Positions 7,729-15,141 of a DNA stretch of 64,000 bases are shown here, piece after piece (position 1 is the first letter of the stretch; every line of letters begins with the position of its first letter). The DNA lies in contig NZ_VNHS01000005.1 of NCBI RefSeq assembly GCF_008124765.1, forward strand, positions 124,001 to 188,000, written 5' to 3'. The notes under the pieces were generated by a model that saw nothing but the letters and a program-made list of their open reading frames with translations, had not been told where the DNA came from and ran no database searches. The stretch is from Paenibacillus methanolicus. Its GTDB lineage: Bacteria; Bacillota; Bacilli; Paenibacillales; Paenibacillaceae. Position numbers and translations under genes: made by a program.

Positions 7729-9288
7729 ATGAAGAGAATGAAGACGGCGGCCATGCTGCTGATGGCGACGGCAATTGCGATGACGGGCTGCTCCGGCGGC
7801 AACGACAACGGTAACGGTAACGGCAACGGCAATGGTAACGGCAACGGCGGCAACGCGAACACCGGCAGCGCGAACGGCGCGCAGAATAGCGGCGGCAAGG
7901 AACTGGCGAATATTACGGTGACCTACCCGATGATCAACGCGGCGCAGAAAGACATGCAGCTCATCGAGGATGCGATCAACAAGATCGCCGAGGCGAAGAT
8001 TCAGACGCACGTCAAGCTAAAGCCGATCAGCGCCGGCGAGTGGGCGCAGCAGCTCAATCTGATGTTCACGAGCAACGAAGAGATGGACCTCATCACCGTC
8101 TCCGGCGCCGCGTACAGCAACATGGCCGCGAAGGGACAACTCGTGCCGCTGAACGACCTGCTGGATCAGCATGGCGAAGGCATCAAGACGGCGATCGGCG
8201 ACCAATACATGACCGCGACCAAAATCAAAGGCGAGACATTCGCCGTGCCGACGGTGCGCGATTTGGCCGTCAGCTACGGTTTCTCCATGGTCAAAAGCTT
8301 GACGGACAAATACAGCATCGACGCAAGCGCGATCAAGACGCTGGACGATTTCGAGCAGGTGCTTCGCACGGTTAAGGAAGGCGAGAAAACGTTCGCGCCG
8401 CTCGTGCCGGCGGTTGCGGGCCATTCGTATTTCGACGAATACGTGTTCTACGACAAGCTGGGCGACGGCGTCGGCGTGCTCCCGAATTACGACAACAACC
8501 TGCAGATCGTTAATCTGTACGACATGCCGGAATACAAAGATTTCCTGACGCGGGCGCGCCGCTGGTACGAGGACGGCCTGGCGATGAAGGACGCCGCGAC
8601 CAACAAGACGAGCACGTTCGAGCTGGTGAAGTCCGGCAAGGCGTTCGGCACGTTCACCGCGCTGAAACCCGGCTTCGCCGCGCAGGAGAAGCAATCGACG
8701 GGCATCGACCTGTCGATCGTCGAGACGATGCCGGCGGTGGCGACGACGAGCAGCGTCACCAGCATCATGTGGGGCATTCCGGTCAATTCCAAGCAGCATG
8801 AGAAGGCGATGGCGTTCTTGAACCTGATGTATACCGACAAAGACATCGTCAACCTGTTCGACTGGGGCATCGAGGGGACGCACTACGTGAAGGTGGCCGG
8901 TCAAGACAACGTGATCAAATACCCGGACGGCGCCGATCCGGCGACGCTTGGCTATATGAATCCGCTCGGCTACTTGTTCGGCAACCAGTTCCTGTCGTAC
9001 GTGCTGGAAGGCAACGATCCGGACATTTGGACCAAAATGAAGGCGTTCAACGACGGCGCGAAGCCATCGAAGGCAATGGGCTTCGTGTTCGACGTGACGC
9101 CGGTGAAGACCGAGTTCGCGGCGGTCTCGAACGTTATCAAGCAATACAAGCTGCCGCTCGAGACGGGCAGCGTCGATCCGGAGAAGATCCTGCCGGAATT
9201 CCAGGGCAAGCTGAAGTCGGCGGGCATCGACAAGATCATCGCCGAGAAACAGAAGCAGCTGGACGAGTGGGCGCAGTCGGCGAAATAA
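7729..9288 (+). CDS. Extracellular sugar-binding lipoprotein (LplA-like, ABC importer)
   Basis: A protein of 519 residues from ATG 7729. The signal peptide ends in the lipobox MTGC with lipidated Cys21, followed by an Asn-Gly rich linker encoded by a short tandem repeat, then a long solute-binding domain (from about residue 60). The C-terminal region (SVDPEKILPEFQGKLKSAGI, then KQKQLDEWAQ) resembles the DUF3502-type tail of LplA-like proteins. It should deliver an oligosaccharide to an LplB/YtcP-type permease pair. No permease gene is adjacent; the nearest are at 15142 and 16103. A strong terminator follows directly, so it is transcribed alone or from the kinase operon. Confidence 0.88.
   Translation: MKRMKTAAMLLMATAIAMTGCSGGNDNGNGNGNGNGNGNGGNANTGSANGAQNSGGKELANITVTYPMINAAQKDMQLIEDAINKIAEAKIQTHVKLKPISAGEWAQQLNLMFTSNEEMDLITVSGAAYSNMAAKGQLVPLNDLLDQHGEGIKTAIGDQYMTATKIKGETFAVPTVRDLAVSYGFSMVKSLTDKYSIDASAIKTLDDFEQVLRTVKEGEKTFAPLVPAVAGHSYFDEYVFYDKLGDGVGVLPNYDNNLQIVNLYDMPEYKDFLTRARRWYEDGLAMKDAATNKTSTFELVKSGKAFGTFTALKPGFAAQEKQSTGIDLSIVETMPAVATTSSVTSIMWGIPVNSKQHEKAMAFLNLMYTDKDIVNLFDWGIEGTHYVKVAGQDNVIKYPDGADPATLGYMNPLGYLFGNQFLSYVLEGNDPDIWTKMKAFNDGAKPSKAMGFVFDVTPVKTEFAAVSNVIKQYKLPLETGSVDPEKILPEFQGKLKSAGIDKIIAEKQKQLDEWAQSAK
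7801..7854 (+). repeat. In-frame Asn-Gly coding microsatellite
   Basis: Repeated six-base units of the type GGTAAC/GGCAAC (with AAT variants) encode alternating Gly-Asn residues right after the lipidated cysteine region. Because the unit is six bases, copy-number change would alter linker length without shifting frame. Confidence 0.8.
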
Positions 9289-9305
9289 CGGCGGTTATGT
9301 AAAAG

Positions 9306-9360
9306 CAAAGAGCGGCAAGCCAGGACTGGGAGATCAGTCTTGGTTTGCCGCTCTTTGCAT
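9306..9360. terminator. Long perfect-arm terminator between convergent genes
   Basis: AAAGAGCGGCAA starting at 9306 pairs with TTGCCGCTCTTT ending near 9356, with further pairing inside (CCAGGACT with AGTCTTGG). It separates the binding-protein gene (+) from the VOC gene (-) and can serve both. Confidence 0.85.
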
Positions 9361-9369
9361 CTTCATTCT

Positions 9370-9810
9370 CTACTCTACACAAGGCTCTTCGGCCGGCATG
9401 TTCACTTGGAACGTCACGCCGAATTTGTCCTTCACGATGCCATAGAGCGGGCTCCATTCCGTCGGTTGCAGCGGCATGACGACTTGCCCGCCGTCTTCCA
9501 GCGCGGCGAAGATGGCTCTGGCTTGTGCCTCTTCGGCCGGATGAATCGCAATCTGCACCGTGTCGCCGCCGGCTTGGAACGGCATGCCCGGGAACGTATC
9601 GGAGAACATCAGATCGAAGTCGCCGACTTTCAGGTGGGCGTGCATGACCCGGTCCTTCATGTCGTCCGTCAACGGATGATCCGGGTTTTCCGGCATGTCG
9701 CTGAACAGCATGATGCCCATCACCTTGCCGCCGAGCGCTTTCTCGTAGAAATAGACCGCTTCCTTCGTGTTGCCATCAAAATTCAAATACGGGTTCAACT
9801 TGATCGACAT
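9370..9810 (-). CDS. VOC-superfamily protein (PhnB/glyoxalase-like)
   Basis: A protein of 146 residues; ATG 9810 with AGGAGC upstream. It opens with KLNPYLNFDGNTKEAVYFYEKALGGKV and contains MHAHLKVGDFDLMFSD and VQIAIHPAEEAQARAIFAALEDGG, the pattern of PhnB-like / DUF1338-unrelated VOC proteins in Bacillota, with a closing strand GVTFQVNMP. These proteins adopt paired beta-alpha-beta-beta-beta modules and may bind a metal; the exact reaction is unknown. It is the first of the genes that lie between the binding protein at 7729 and the permeases at 15142. Confidence 0.85.
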   Translation of the reverse strand: MSIKLNPYLNFDGNTKEAVYFYEKALGGKVMGIMLFSDMPENPDHPLTDDMKDRVMHAHLKVGDFDLMFSDTFPGMPFQAGGDTVQIAIHPAEEAQARAIFAALEDGGQVVMPLQPTEWSPLYGIVKDKFGVTFQVNMPAEEPCVE

Positions 9811-9894
9811 AATTAAACAGCTCCTTTTGGAATCATTTGGTTAACGTTCATGTCTTCATTATGCCCCATAGCGAGCGGCGAGGTTTCTTCTCGA

Positions 9895-9922
9895 TTGCGC
9901 ATTATACGTTTCCGGGTAAAAT
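9895..9922 (+). promoter_or_regulatory. Candidate sigma-A promoter
   Basis: TTGCGC (9895-9900), 16-base spacer, TAAAAT (9917-9922), reading towards the small gene at 9966. Confidence 0.5.
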
Positions 9923-9965
9923 AAATAGACAGAGCCAAACTTCCATCAAGGGCAGAGGTGTTGTC

Positions 9966-10262
9966 ATGTTGGCGTGGTGGAAAGAAGAGCGGCTGCACAA
10001 AGCGCGAATCAAAGCGTCTTGTCGCGTCATCGGATATTGGGGCAATCTGTTCGGGGCCTATTTTCCGTTCGTCGATGATGTACCCGTGGATCAGTTAGAC
10101 GTTGTCCCCGCCGGATACGAGGGCTGGATCGTTCGCAGGTGGGGGCGAATGTACTGGGTTCCGGATCCCGATCGGGCCGAAATCAAACAGTTCACGCCGA
10201 CCGATCAGCCGCATGTTCTCATTCCGGTCCGTAAGATCGAAGGGAATTATACGGTGATCTAG
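9966..10262 (+). CDS. Hypothetical protein, 98 residues
   Basis: ATG 9966 is preceded by GCAGAGGTG at proper spacing and by a plausible promoter at 9895-9922. The protein is soluble-looking and rich in aromatic residues, with the segment GYWGNLFGAYFPFVDD followed by GYEGWIVRRWGRMYWVPDP and a C-terminal LIPVRKIEGNYTVI. There is no signal peptide or membrane segment. I do not recognise the family. It is divergent from the VOC gene. Confidence 0.55.
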   Translation: MLAWWKEERLHKARIKASCRVIGYWGNLFGAYFPFVDDVPVDQLDVVPAGYEGWIVRRWGRMYWVPDPDRAEIKQFTPTDQPHVLIPVRKIEGNYTVI

Positions 10263-10277
10263 CAGGAGCAACGGGAG

Positions 10278-10379
10278 ATGACAATGGGCATGGCGTGGAT
10301 TCTCATGTCCGCGAGAGAAGGCGCCGAATCGTGGTCCGGCGTCTTATTGACGTTCGGGACGGACATAACTAGGAAGTGA
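10278..10379 (+). CDS. Possible small ORF, 33 residues
   Basis: ATG 10278 lies nine bases after AGGAG and 15 bases after the stop of the preceding gene. The predicted peptide begins MTMGMAWILMSAREGAESW and ends at TGA 10379. It is offered only because of the ribosome site and operon-like position; nothing in the peptide identifies it. Confidence 0.22.
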   Translation: MTMGMAWILMSAREGAESWSGVLLTFGTDITRK

Positions 10380-10443
10380 AAATTCGTGGCGGATTTGTTA
10401 GAATTTACAAAGATGGATGTAACTACGAGCGGAGGGCTGATTC

Positions 10444-10968
10444 ATGCGTAAATGGACGAAATGGACCACGGCGCTCGCCTTCACCGTGGCGTTCGCGGCC
10501 ATCGTGTATGTGATGGTCGCGAATTTGGCAGGCGAAGAGAACGAACCAACCGCCGGAGCGGCCACGATGACGTTGAACGATTTCGCGACGAAGCTCCCGC
10601 GAACCGTTGATTTTGCCGAGAAACCGACCGTGCTGCAGGTGTTCACGTCCTGGTGTCCGTATTGCAACGAGGATGCGCCGAAATTGGTCGAGCTGCAGGA
10701 GAAGTACAAGGACCAGGTTCATGTGATCGGCATTAATCTCTATCATCGGGATACGGAAGAAGATTTGGCGGCGTATTTGACGAAGTACGGCATCACGTAC
10801 CCCGTCTTGCTCGACGAGGACGGCAGCATTCACGAGAAGCTGGGCAAGACCGGCTTTCCGGCTTTGTTTATTATGGATGCGAAAGGGGAAGTCGCCTCGT
10901 CCCGGGTCGGATCAATCGACAGGAGCGACATGGAGGCGTTTATTCAGTCGGCTCCCGATTTTCAATAA
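10444..10968 (+). CDS. TlpA/ResA-like membrane-anchored thiol-disulfide oxidoreductase
   Basis: A protein of 174 residues; ATG 10444 with CGGAGGGCTG upstream. An N-terminal membrane anchor (about residues 9-28) is followed by a thioredoxin fold carrying the active-site motif WCPYC (Cys71 and Cys74) and the cis-Pro region KTGFPALFIMD. The standard ResA motif is WCxxC. The active site faces outside the membrane, where such proteins reduce cytochrome c apoproteins or other extracytoplasmic disulfides. There are no cytochrome biogenesis genes nearby, so the partner is unknown. A strong terminator follows. Confidence 0.88.
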   Translation: MRKWTKWTTALAFTVAFAAIVYVMVANLAGEENEPTAGAATMTLNDFATKLPRTVDFAEKPTVLQVFTSWCPYCNEDAPKLVELQEKYKDQVHVIGINLYHRDTEEDLAAYLTKYGITYPVLLDEDGSIHEKLGKTGFPALFIMDAKGEVASSRVGSIDRSDMEAFIQSAPDFQ

Positions 10969-10990
10969 GCGGACGTCGCAATTCAACAGT

Positions 10991-11026
10991 AAGACCCCGA
11001 TGATCCCATGTCATCGGGGTCTTTTG
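10991..11026 (+). terminator. Rho-independent terminator
   Basis: AAGACCCCGATGA (10991-11003) pairs with TCATCGGGGTCTT (11011-11023), followed by TTTT. It ends the thioredoxin-like gene. Confidence 0.85.
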
Positions 11027-11090
11027 ACGATGATGGCATTGTCCGGATTGTCATTCCCGGCGAACGCTGAAGTCAAATATTTTGAACCGT

Positions 11091-11117
11091 GCAACCTATT
11101 TCATGCAGGACGCATCT
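11091..11117 (+). promoter_or_regulatory. Candidate ECF-type autoregulatory promoter
   Basis: GCAACC (11091-11096) with GCATCT about 15 bases later resembles the bipartite promoters of Gram-positive ECF sigma factors (an AAC-containing -35 and a CGT/CAT-like -10). It lies just upstream of the sigma factor gene at 11144. Inference from pattern and position. Confidence 0.45.
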
Positions 11118-11143
11118 TTAGTATGAGAGAGGTGAGAACGTTA

Positions 11144-11698
11144 TTGGAAGCCGCGGAAGTCGTTGCCCGTTTACGCGAGAAAGATGAATCGGCCCTACGC
11201 TATGTAATGGACCGCTATGGAGACAACCTGCTGCGTACGGCCTATTTGCTCGTGAAGGACCGGCAAGCCGCGGAAGAAGCGGTTCAAGATACGTTCTTGC
11301 AAGCCTTTCGCAAAATCGCCCAGCTGAACCATCCGGATCAGCTTCACGCGTGGCTCGTGCGGATCGTCGTGAACCGATGCCGCATGCAGCAGCGGACATG
11401 GAGTTGGCGGCATATTTTCCCCACTTTAGGAGAGAAGCGTCTTCTCCTCGAGAGCGATGAGCCTGGCCCCGAAGAGATGTTCTTTGATCAATGGCAGAGC
11501 GGGAGCGTCAGTCACGCGATTCATCAACTGGCTTACAACTATCGGGAGGTTATCACGCTTTATTATTATCATGAGATGCCGATTGCCGAGATTTCCGGAC
11601 AGCTGGCGCTTAACCTGAATACGGTCAAGGCGAGATTGGCGCGCGGACGGGCGCAATTGAAAGACATACTGAATCGAGAGCAGGAGGCTCGGCCATGA
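11144..11698 (+). CDS. ECF-family RNA polymerase sigma factor
   Basis: A protein of about 184 residues. TTG 11144 is preferred as the start because AGAGGTGA ends about eight bases upstream; ATG 11123 is the alternative. Region 2 is visible as YVMDRYGDNLLRTAYLLVKD, then EEAVQDTFLQAFRKI and HAWLVRIVVNRCR. Region 4 appears as LAYNYREVITLYYYHEMPIAEISGQL followed by NLNTVKARLARGRAQL. Between them is the usual short linker; there is no C-terminal extension. Its ATGA stop/start overlap with the next gene indicates translational coupling to the likely anti-sigma factor. Confidence 0.9.
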   Translation: MEAAEVVARLREKDESALRYVMDRYGDNLLRTAYLLVKDRQAAEEAVQDTFLQAFRKIAQLNHPDQLHAWLVRIVVNRCRMQQRTWSWRHIFPTLGEKRLLLESDEPGPEEMFFDQWQSGSVSHAIHQLAYNYREVITLYYYHEMPIAEISGQLALNLNTVKARLARGRAQLKDILNREQEARP

Positions 11699-12033
11699 CG
11701 AACGAGCAAACGGAAATGAAGGAACGGCTGACCGAAGAGCTTGGCGAACTGTATTTTGCCGGTGCGGAAAAGGTCTTCATGAAAGCTGCTCGGCAGCCGG
11801 ACTGGAAACAGCGGCTTCGCGCATGGTGGAATCAAGAGATCGAGATCCCGCTTATTCCCGTGGCTGCGGTCTGTTTCTTGCTTATCTGCGCTTTGCTGCT
11901 TACCCGTGGCGAGAAGTCGCCCAAGGAGCAGCTCTTCGTCCACGAAACGCGGCGGCTGATCGAGGTTGGGGGAAATACGTATTGGATAGACGATTACGAG
12001 AGGGCGGTGACTTCGATTGCGGATTCGCGTTAA
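11695..12033 (+). CDS. Predicted single-pass anti-sigma factor
   Basis: A protein of 112 residues, ATG overlapping the sigma-factor stop codon. A charged cytoplasmic N-terminus (about 1-50) is followed by one membrane helix (about 51-70, IPLIPVAAVCFLLICALLLT) and a short external tail containing YWIDDYERA. No zinc-binding HxxxCxxC motif is present, so it is not a ZAS-type anti-sigma factor. Membership of an anti-sigma family is inferred from the gene order sigma / short single-pass membrane protein / larger surface protein rather than from a recognised domain. Confidence 0.6.
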   Translation: MTNEQTEMKERLTEELGELYFAGAEKVFMKAARQPDWKQRLRAWWNQEIEIPLIPVAAVCFLLICALLLTRGEKSPKEQLFVHETRRLIEVGGNTYWIDDYERAVTSIADSR

Positions 12034-14296
12034 AATCAAACATCTCGTGTTTGCCGCGGCGAGCATCGTCATCTTGCTTGCCTGTTATTTTACCGTCATC
12101 GATCCTGCGCTAAACCGATATGCGGCGAAGCAAACGATCGAACGGGGAGGCGTTCCGGCGAAGGAAGCGCTGCTTGCCCGGTTCGCCAACGCGAAGGACG
12201 GCCAGGAACAATGGGAGTTGACCCGTACCTATATCCTGGGGGATGGAAGCGATTCGATTGTACACGGGTTTGATGTGCGCATTGGGCCGGGGACATCGCA
12301 ATCCGGCGGCTCTGCGGATCGAAAGCAGCCGCGGCTCACTTGGGAAGAGAAGCTGCCTTATCTTCAATCGTATGCGGAGAACGGCCCTTCGGGTGGCGAT
12401 CTGTACAGTGCGGTAAAGCAGCTGGTCTTGTATTATAATTCGACCGGGCAGCCGGAATTGGCGCTTCGCGTACTTAAGAGCGGCAGGGCACGGACGACAA
12501 ATCCTTGGGAGAGCGTTCGGTACGGGATCGATCAAGCGAAGCAGCTGGTGTCCATGAACCGATATGAGGAAGCTTCCGAGATGCTGGAAGAGATCCTGTC
12601 CAGCAGCGAGAAAACGCGCGATTATACGGTGCTTCAGCAAGTAACCGCGCTGCAGGCTGCCATGCTGCTCCGGGAAGGCAACCTCGAGGAGGCGATTGCC
12701 AAAGTAAAGGCGGATGAAGAGGATTATAAGCGAGAGCTGGAGAAGCTTGATCCAGCCGCGGCCGACGCCAAAAATAGTCAAGTCGATCATCAGATGGAAT
12801 CGCTGCAGGGTTTGACGGATCAGCTGGAATCGATGCGGAACGAACAAGGCAGTCAGCTGCGGCTATCGAGCGTATCGGGCACGGTTAAGCGAAGCGATGG
12901 CAAGCCAATGGGACAGATTGGCGTCTACTTAAGGCAAGAAGCGGCGGTCTTTCATAGCGTGATAGAGGAAGAACCCTACCAGGTGTTGACCGATGCCGAG
13001 GGGCGTTTCGCGTTCTCCGATGTCATCCCCGGTTATTATCAGCTCTTCATCGGGTTGGACTATGAGCAGATTGACGGATGGGCCTGGCCGACCAGGGCGA
13101 ACGAATGGATCGAAGTCAAGAGCGGGGAGTCGCTGAGCCGCTCCGTGACCCTTGAACCGCTGATTACGATCGTCGGGCCGGTGAATAATGAGCCAACTAC
13201 GGGCAACGCGATTCATTTTGAATGGGAGCCGGTAGACGGAGCGGCTTACTATGAGTTGTCCGGTTATGTTCATATCGGCGGCTCCTCATCCGGCACGTTG
13301 ATTCGCGGCCGCATCAAGGACCATCAGGCGGACGTGCCGCTAACGGAGCTGGAAGCGAGCGGTGGCGGAATTCAGTACAAATCCGTGGACGGAACGGTGG
13401 GAGGCAAGCAGATTCCCGATCCCATCTCGCTCCTGGGGTATGCTTATCCGGCGGGCAAGTTCTCTTGGAGCGTCGAGGCGTACCGCGCGGACGGGACGAT
13501 GATTTCCCGCAGCAACGGCTACCGGCTGAACACGGATACCGTCGGCGAACTGCCCTTCTTTCGGCTGTCTGGTCGTCCGCTGACCGAAGCGGATCGTCTG
13601 CTGCTGGCGGACAAATTCGACGAGGCTTTGACTGCCTACAAGAAGGCGGCGGACGCGAACGCCGAGGATACGCATAGCCTTCGTATGATCATGCGCGTGT
13701 ATGACGCGAAGTCATCCATGGACAGACAATCAACGGACGAAGCTGCAATGATGCCGTATTTGAAGCGGCTGTACGCGCTCGTGCCTTCAGGGCAATATTT
13801 GTTCCGTCTCTTCGAATACGAAGCCGGAGCGCGCGACTGGGCGGAAGCGGAGAAGTATTATGCTTCGTACGTAGCGCATAATCCCGAGAAGGATCATTCC
13901 TACGCAGATGCGATTTATGCGGGCGGCTTGCTGGAACAGGGTAAATATGCCGAGGCTCGGGAACTGCTCCTCGCCTCTGTCCAAGTAGACGGCAGCCACC
14001 GCTTCGTCGGTGACCTGCTCGCGGCGGAGCTGCTGCTGACGGATGGCTTTGAGTCCGCAATCGAGCTCGCGACGCGGTACCCAGAGCATGAATTCGGCCA
14101 GACCATGACCAATTGGCTCGCGTTAGTGCGGGCTATGAAACAGGAGGCGGAAGGCAAGCCAGACTACCAATCGCATTTAAGGCAAGCGATCGAATGGCAT
14201 TACAGCGGGAATGGAGCGATACTGAAATCGTGGCAGGACGAATCGAAAGAGAAAGCGATGAATGACTTCTTGCGCAGGCTGGAAGAGGTAGATTGA
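12017..14296 (+). CDS. Membrane-anchored TPR protein with carboxypeptidase-regulatory-like domain
   Basis: A protein of 759 residues. TTG 12017 overlaps the end of the preceding gene by 17 bases and follows GAGGGCGGTGA. Layout: a signal anchor (about residues 9-28), a helical TPR-like segment (about 140-255), a beta-sandwich of the carboxypeptidase-regulatory or CNA-B type (about 284-375; SGTVKRSDGKPMGQIGVYLR ... DAEGRFAFSDVIPGYYQLFI), an FnIII-like segment (about 385-515; HFEWEPVDGAAYYELSGY) and a C-terminal TPR array (about 520-745). Except for the anchor it should lie outside the membrane. It is the last gene of the sigma-factor operon and is a candidate sensor or output protein of it. Confidence 0.75.
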   Translation: MRIRVKIKHLVFAAASIVILLACYFTVIDPALNRYAAKQTIERGGVPAKEALLARFANAKDGQEQWELTRTYILGDGSDSIVHGFDVRIGPGTSQSGGSADRKQPRLTWEEKLPYLQSYAENGPSGGDLYSAVKQLVLYYNSTGQPELALRVLKSGRARTTNPWESVRYGIDQAKQLVSMNRYEEASEMLEEILSSSEKTRDYTVLQQVTALQAAMLLREGNLEEAIAKVKADEEDYKRELEKLDPAAADAKNSQVDHQMESLQGLTDQLESMRNEQGSQLRLSSVSGTVKRSDGKPMGQIGVYLRQEAAVFHSVIEEEPYQVLTDAEGRFAFSDVIPGYYQLFIGLDYEQIDGWAWPTRANEWIEVKSGESLSRSVTLEPLITIVGPVNNEPTTGNAIHFEWEPVDGAAYYELSGYVHIGGSSSGTLIRGRIKDHQADVPLTELEASGGGIQYKSVDGTVGGKQIPDPISLLGYAYPAGKFSWSVEAYRADGTMISRSNGYRLNTDTVGELPFFRLSGRPLTEADRLLLADKFDEALTAYKKAADANAEDTHSLRMIMRVYDAKSSMDRQSTDEAAMMPYLKRLYALVPSGQYLFRLFEYEAGARDWAEAEKYYASYVAHNPEKDHSYADAIYAGGLLEQGKYAEARELLLASVQVDGSHRFVGDLLAAELLLTDGFESAIELATRYPEHEFGQTMTNWLALVRAMKQEAEGKPDYQSHLRQAIEWHYSGNGAILKSWQDESKEKAMNDFLRRLEEVD

Positions 14297-14324
14297 TAGC
14301 CGCTCCAAATCAGCACTCATGGCC

Positions 14325-14347
14325 TGACCCTTCGGGGTCCTTTTTTA
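14325..14347 (+). terminator. Rho-independent terminator of the sigma-factor operon
   Basis: GACCC TTCG GGGTC (14326-14339) with a stable TTCG tetraloop, followed by CCTTTTTT. Confidence 0.75.
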
Positions 14348-14355
14348 ATTCGTAA

Positions 14356-14811
14356 TCAATCCTTTGACTGGTGACGAGATGTCAGCAGCTCAAGCTCTTT
14401 TTTCGTATCCGGATGAACTACGATGCGATCCGTAAGGTTTAGCGTAGACGTTTTTACCCTGCGTCCCCATTTTCTTGAGAAGGAGCGCCAATCGCACACC
14501 ATTTCAATGACATATTTCTTTGGCATCGGCAATGCCTCATTTGTTTCGGGGTTAATGACCCAGTACTCCCAATGATGCTTATTCTTATGCTGATGCCGCA
14601 GCCAGGCGTATTTCCAACGCTGCTCGTCTTCTATGGTTAAGGGTTTTCCGGAATAAAATTTTGTAGCATATGGGAAAAATTCGGCGGGTGCAAATTTCGA
14701 AAAGTCGTGCATGATCCCCTGAATATAGAGGCCTTCCTTCCAACATTCGATCAGGACATTCAATTTGTGATTCAGGATGTACAAGAAGTATTTCCAATAA
14801 GCGTTTAGCAT
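14356..14811 (-). CDS. DUF5662-like protein
   Basis: A protein of 151 residues; ATG 14811 follows GAGAGGAG. It contains the pattern IMHDFSKFAPAEFFPYATKF and then WLRHQHKNKHHWEYW, matching the HDLSK...EF and H-x-x-x-NKHHxEYW signatures that I associate with DUF5662, an uncharacterised family common in Bacillota and their phages. The conserved His/Asp residues suggest metal binding, possibly an HD-like phosphohydrolase, but no activity is known to me. The DNA is AT-rich relative to neighbours. It converges on the sigma-factor operon. Confidence 0.65.
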   Translation of the reverse strand: MLNAYWKYFLYILNHKLNVLIECWKEGLYIQGIMHDFSKFAPAEFFPYATKFYSGKPLTIEDEQRWKYAWLRHQHKNKHHWEYWVINPETNEALPMPKKYVIEMVCDWRSFSRKWGRRVKTSTLNLTDRIVVHPDTKKELELLTSRHQSKD

Positions 14812-15141
14812 GATGCGTCTCCTCTCCAAGACCACATTCCGTTCTGAACGAACTCTCTTTAAATCCCTACTTCGCTACACATCTGTATATTGGTTTAAAT
14901 TTATCAATTGGCATCAGGTCTGTAAATACAACTGAAACTGATTTTCTGCACATACCTCGTCACCCGGCCAGCCCATTTGGCCGGGTTTTTGCCGCCCTAA
15001 TCAATCTCCGTCCATCCGCGCGAAGCCGTCTTCGTCGCCTGGTCGGCAAACCGCTAGCCACAGGTCGCCTGAGCGGTAGAGCGGGGAGGCCCGCGGATTT
15101 AGAATGAAGAGGCAAGCAGCAGCCAGAAGGGGGAGAATGCC
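14812..15141. other. Intergenic region, 330 bases, with an orphan plus-strand terminator
   Basis: The left two-thirds is AT-rich, the right third GC-rich. A terminator hairpin reading in the plus direction lies at 14963-14990, although no plus-strand gene precedes it. Before the permease gene a -10-like TAGAAT (15100-15105) and an interrupted inverted repeat ACCGCT/AGCGGT (about 15050-15078) are visible. The shared operator of 4022 and 7619 was not found here. Confidence 0.5.
14963..14990 (+). terminator. Orphan rho-independent terminator
   Basis: CCCGGCCA (14963-14970) pairs perfectly with TGGCCGGG (14978-14985), followed by TTTTT. No coding region on the plus strand ends here; it may close a small RNA or be the remnant of a lost gene. 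Confidence 0.7.
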
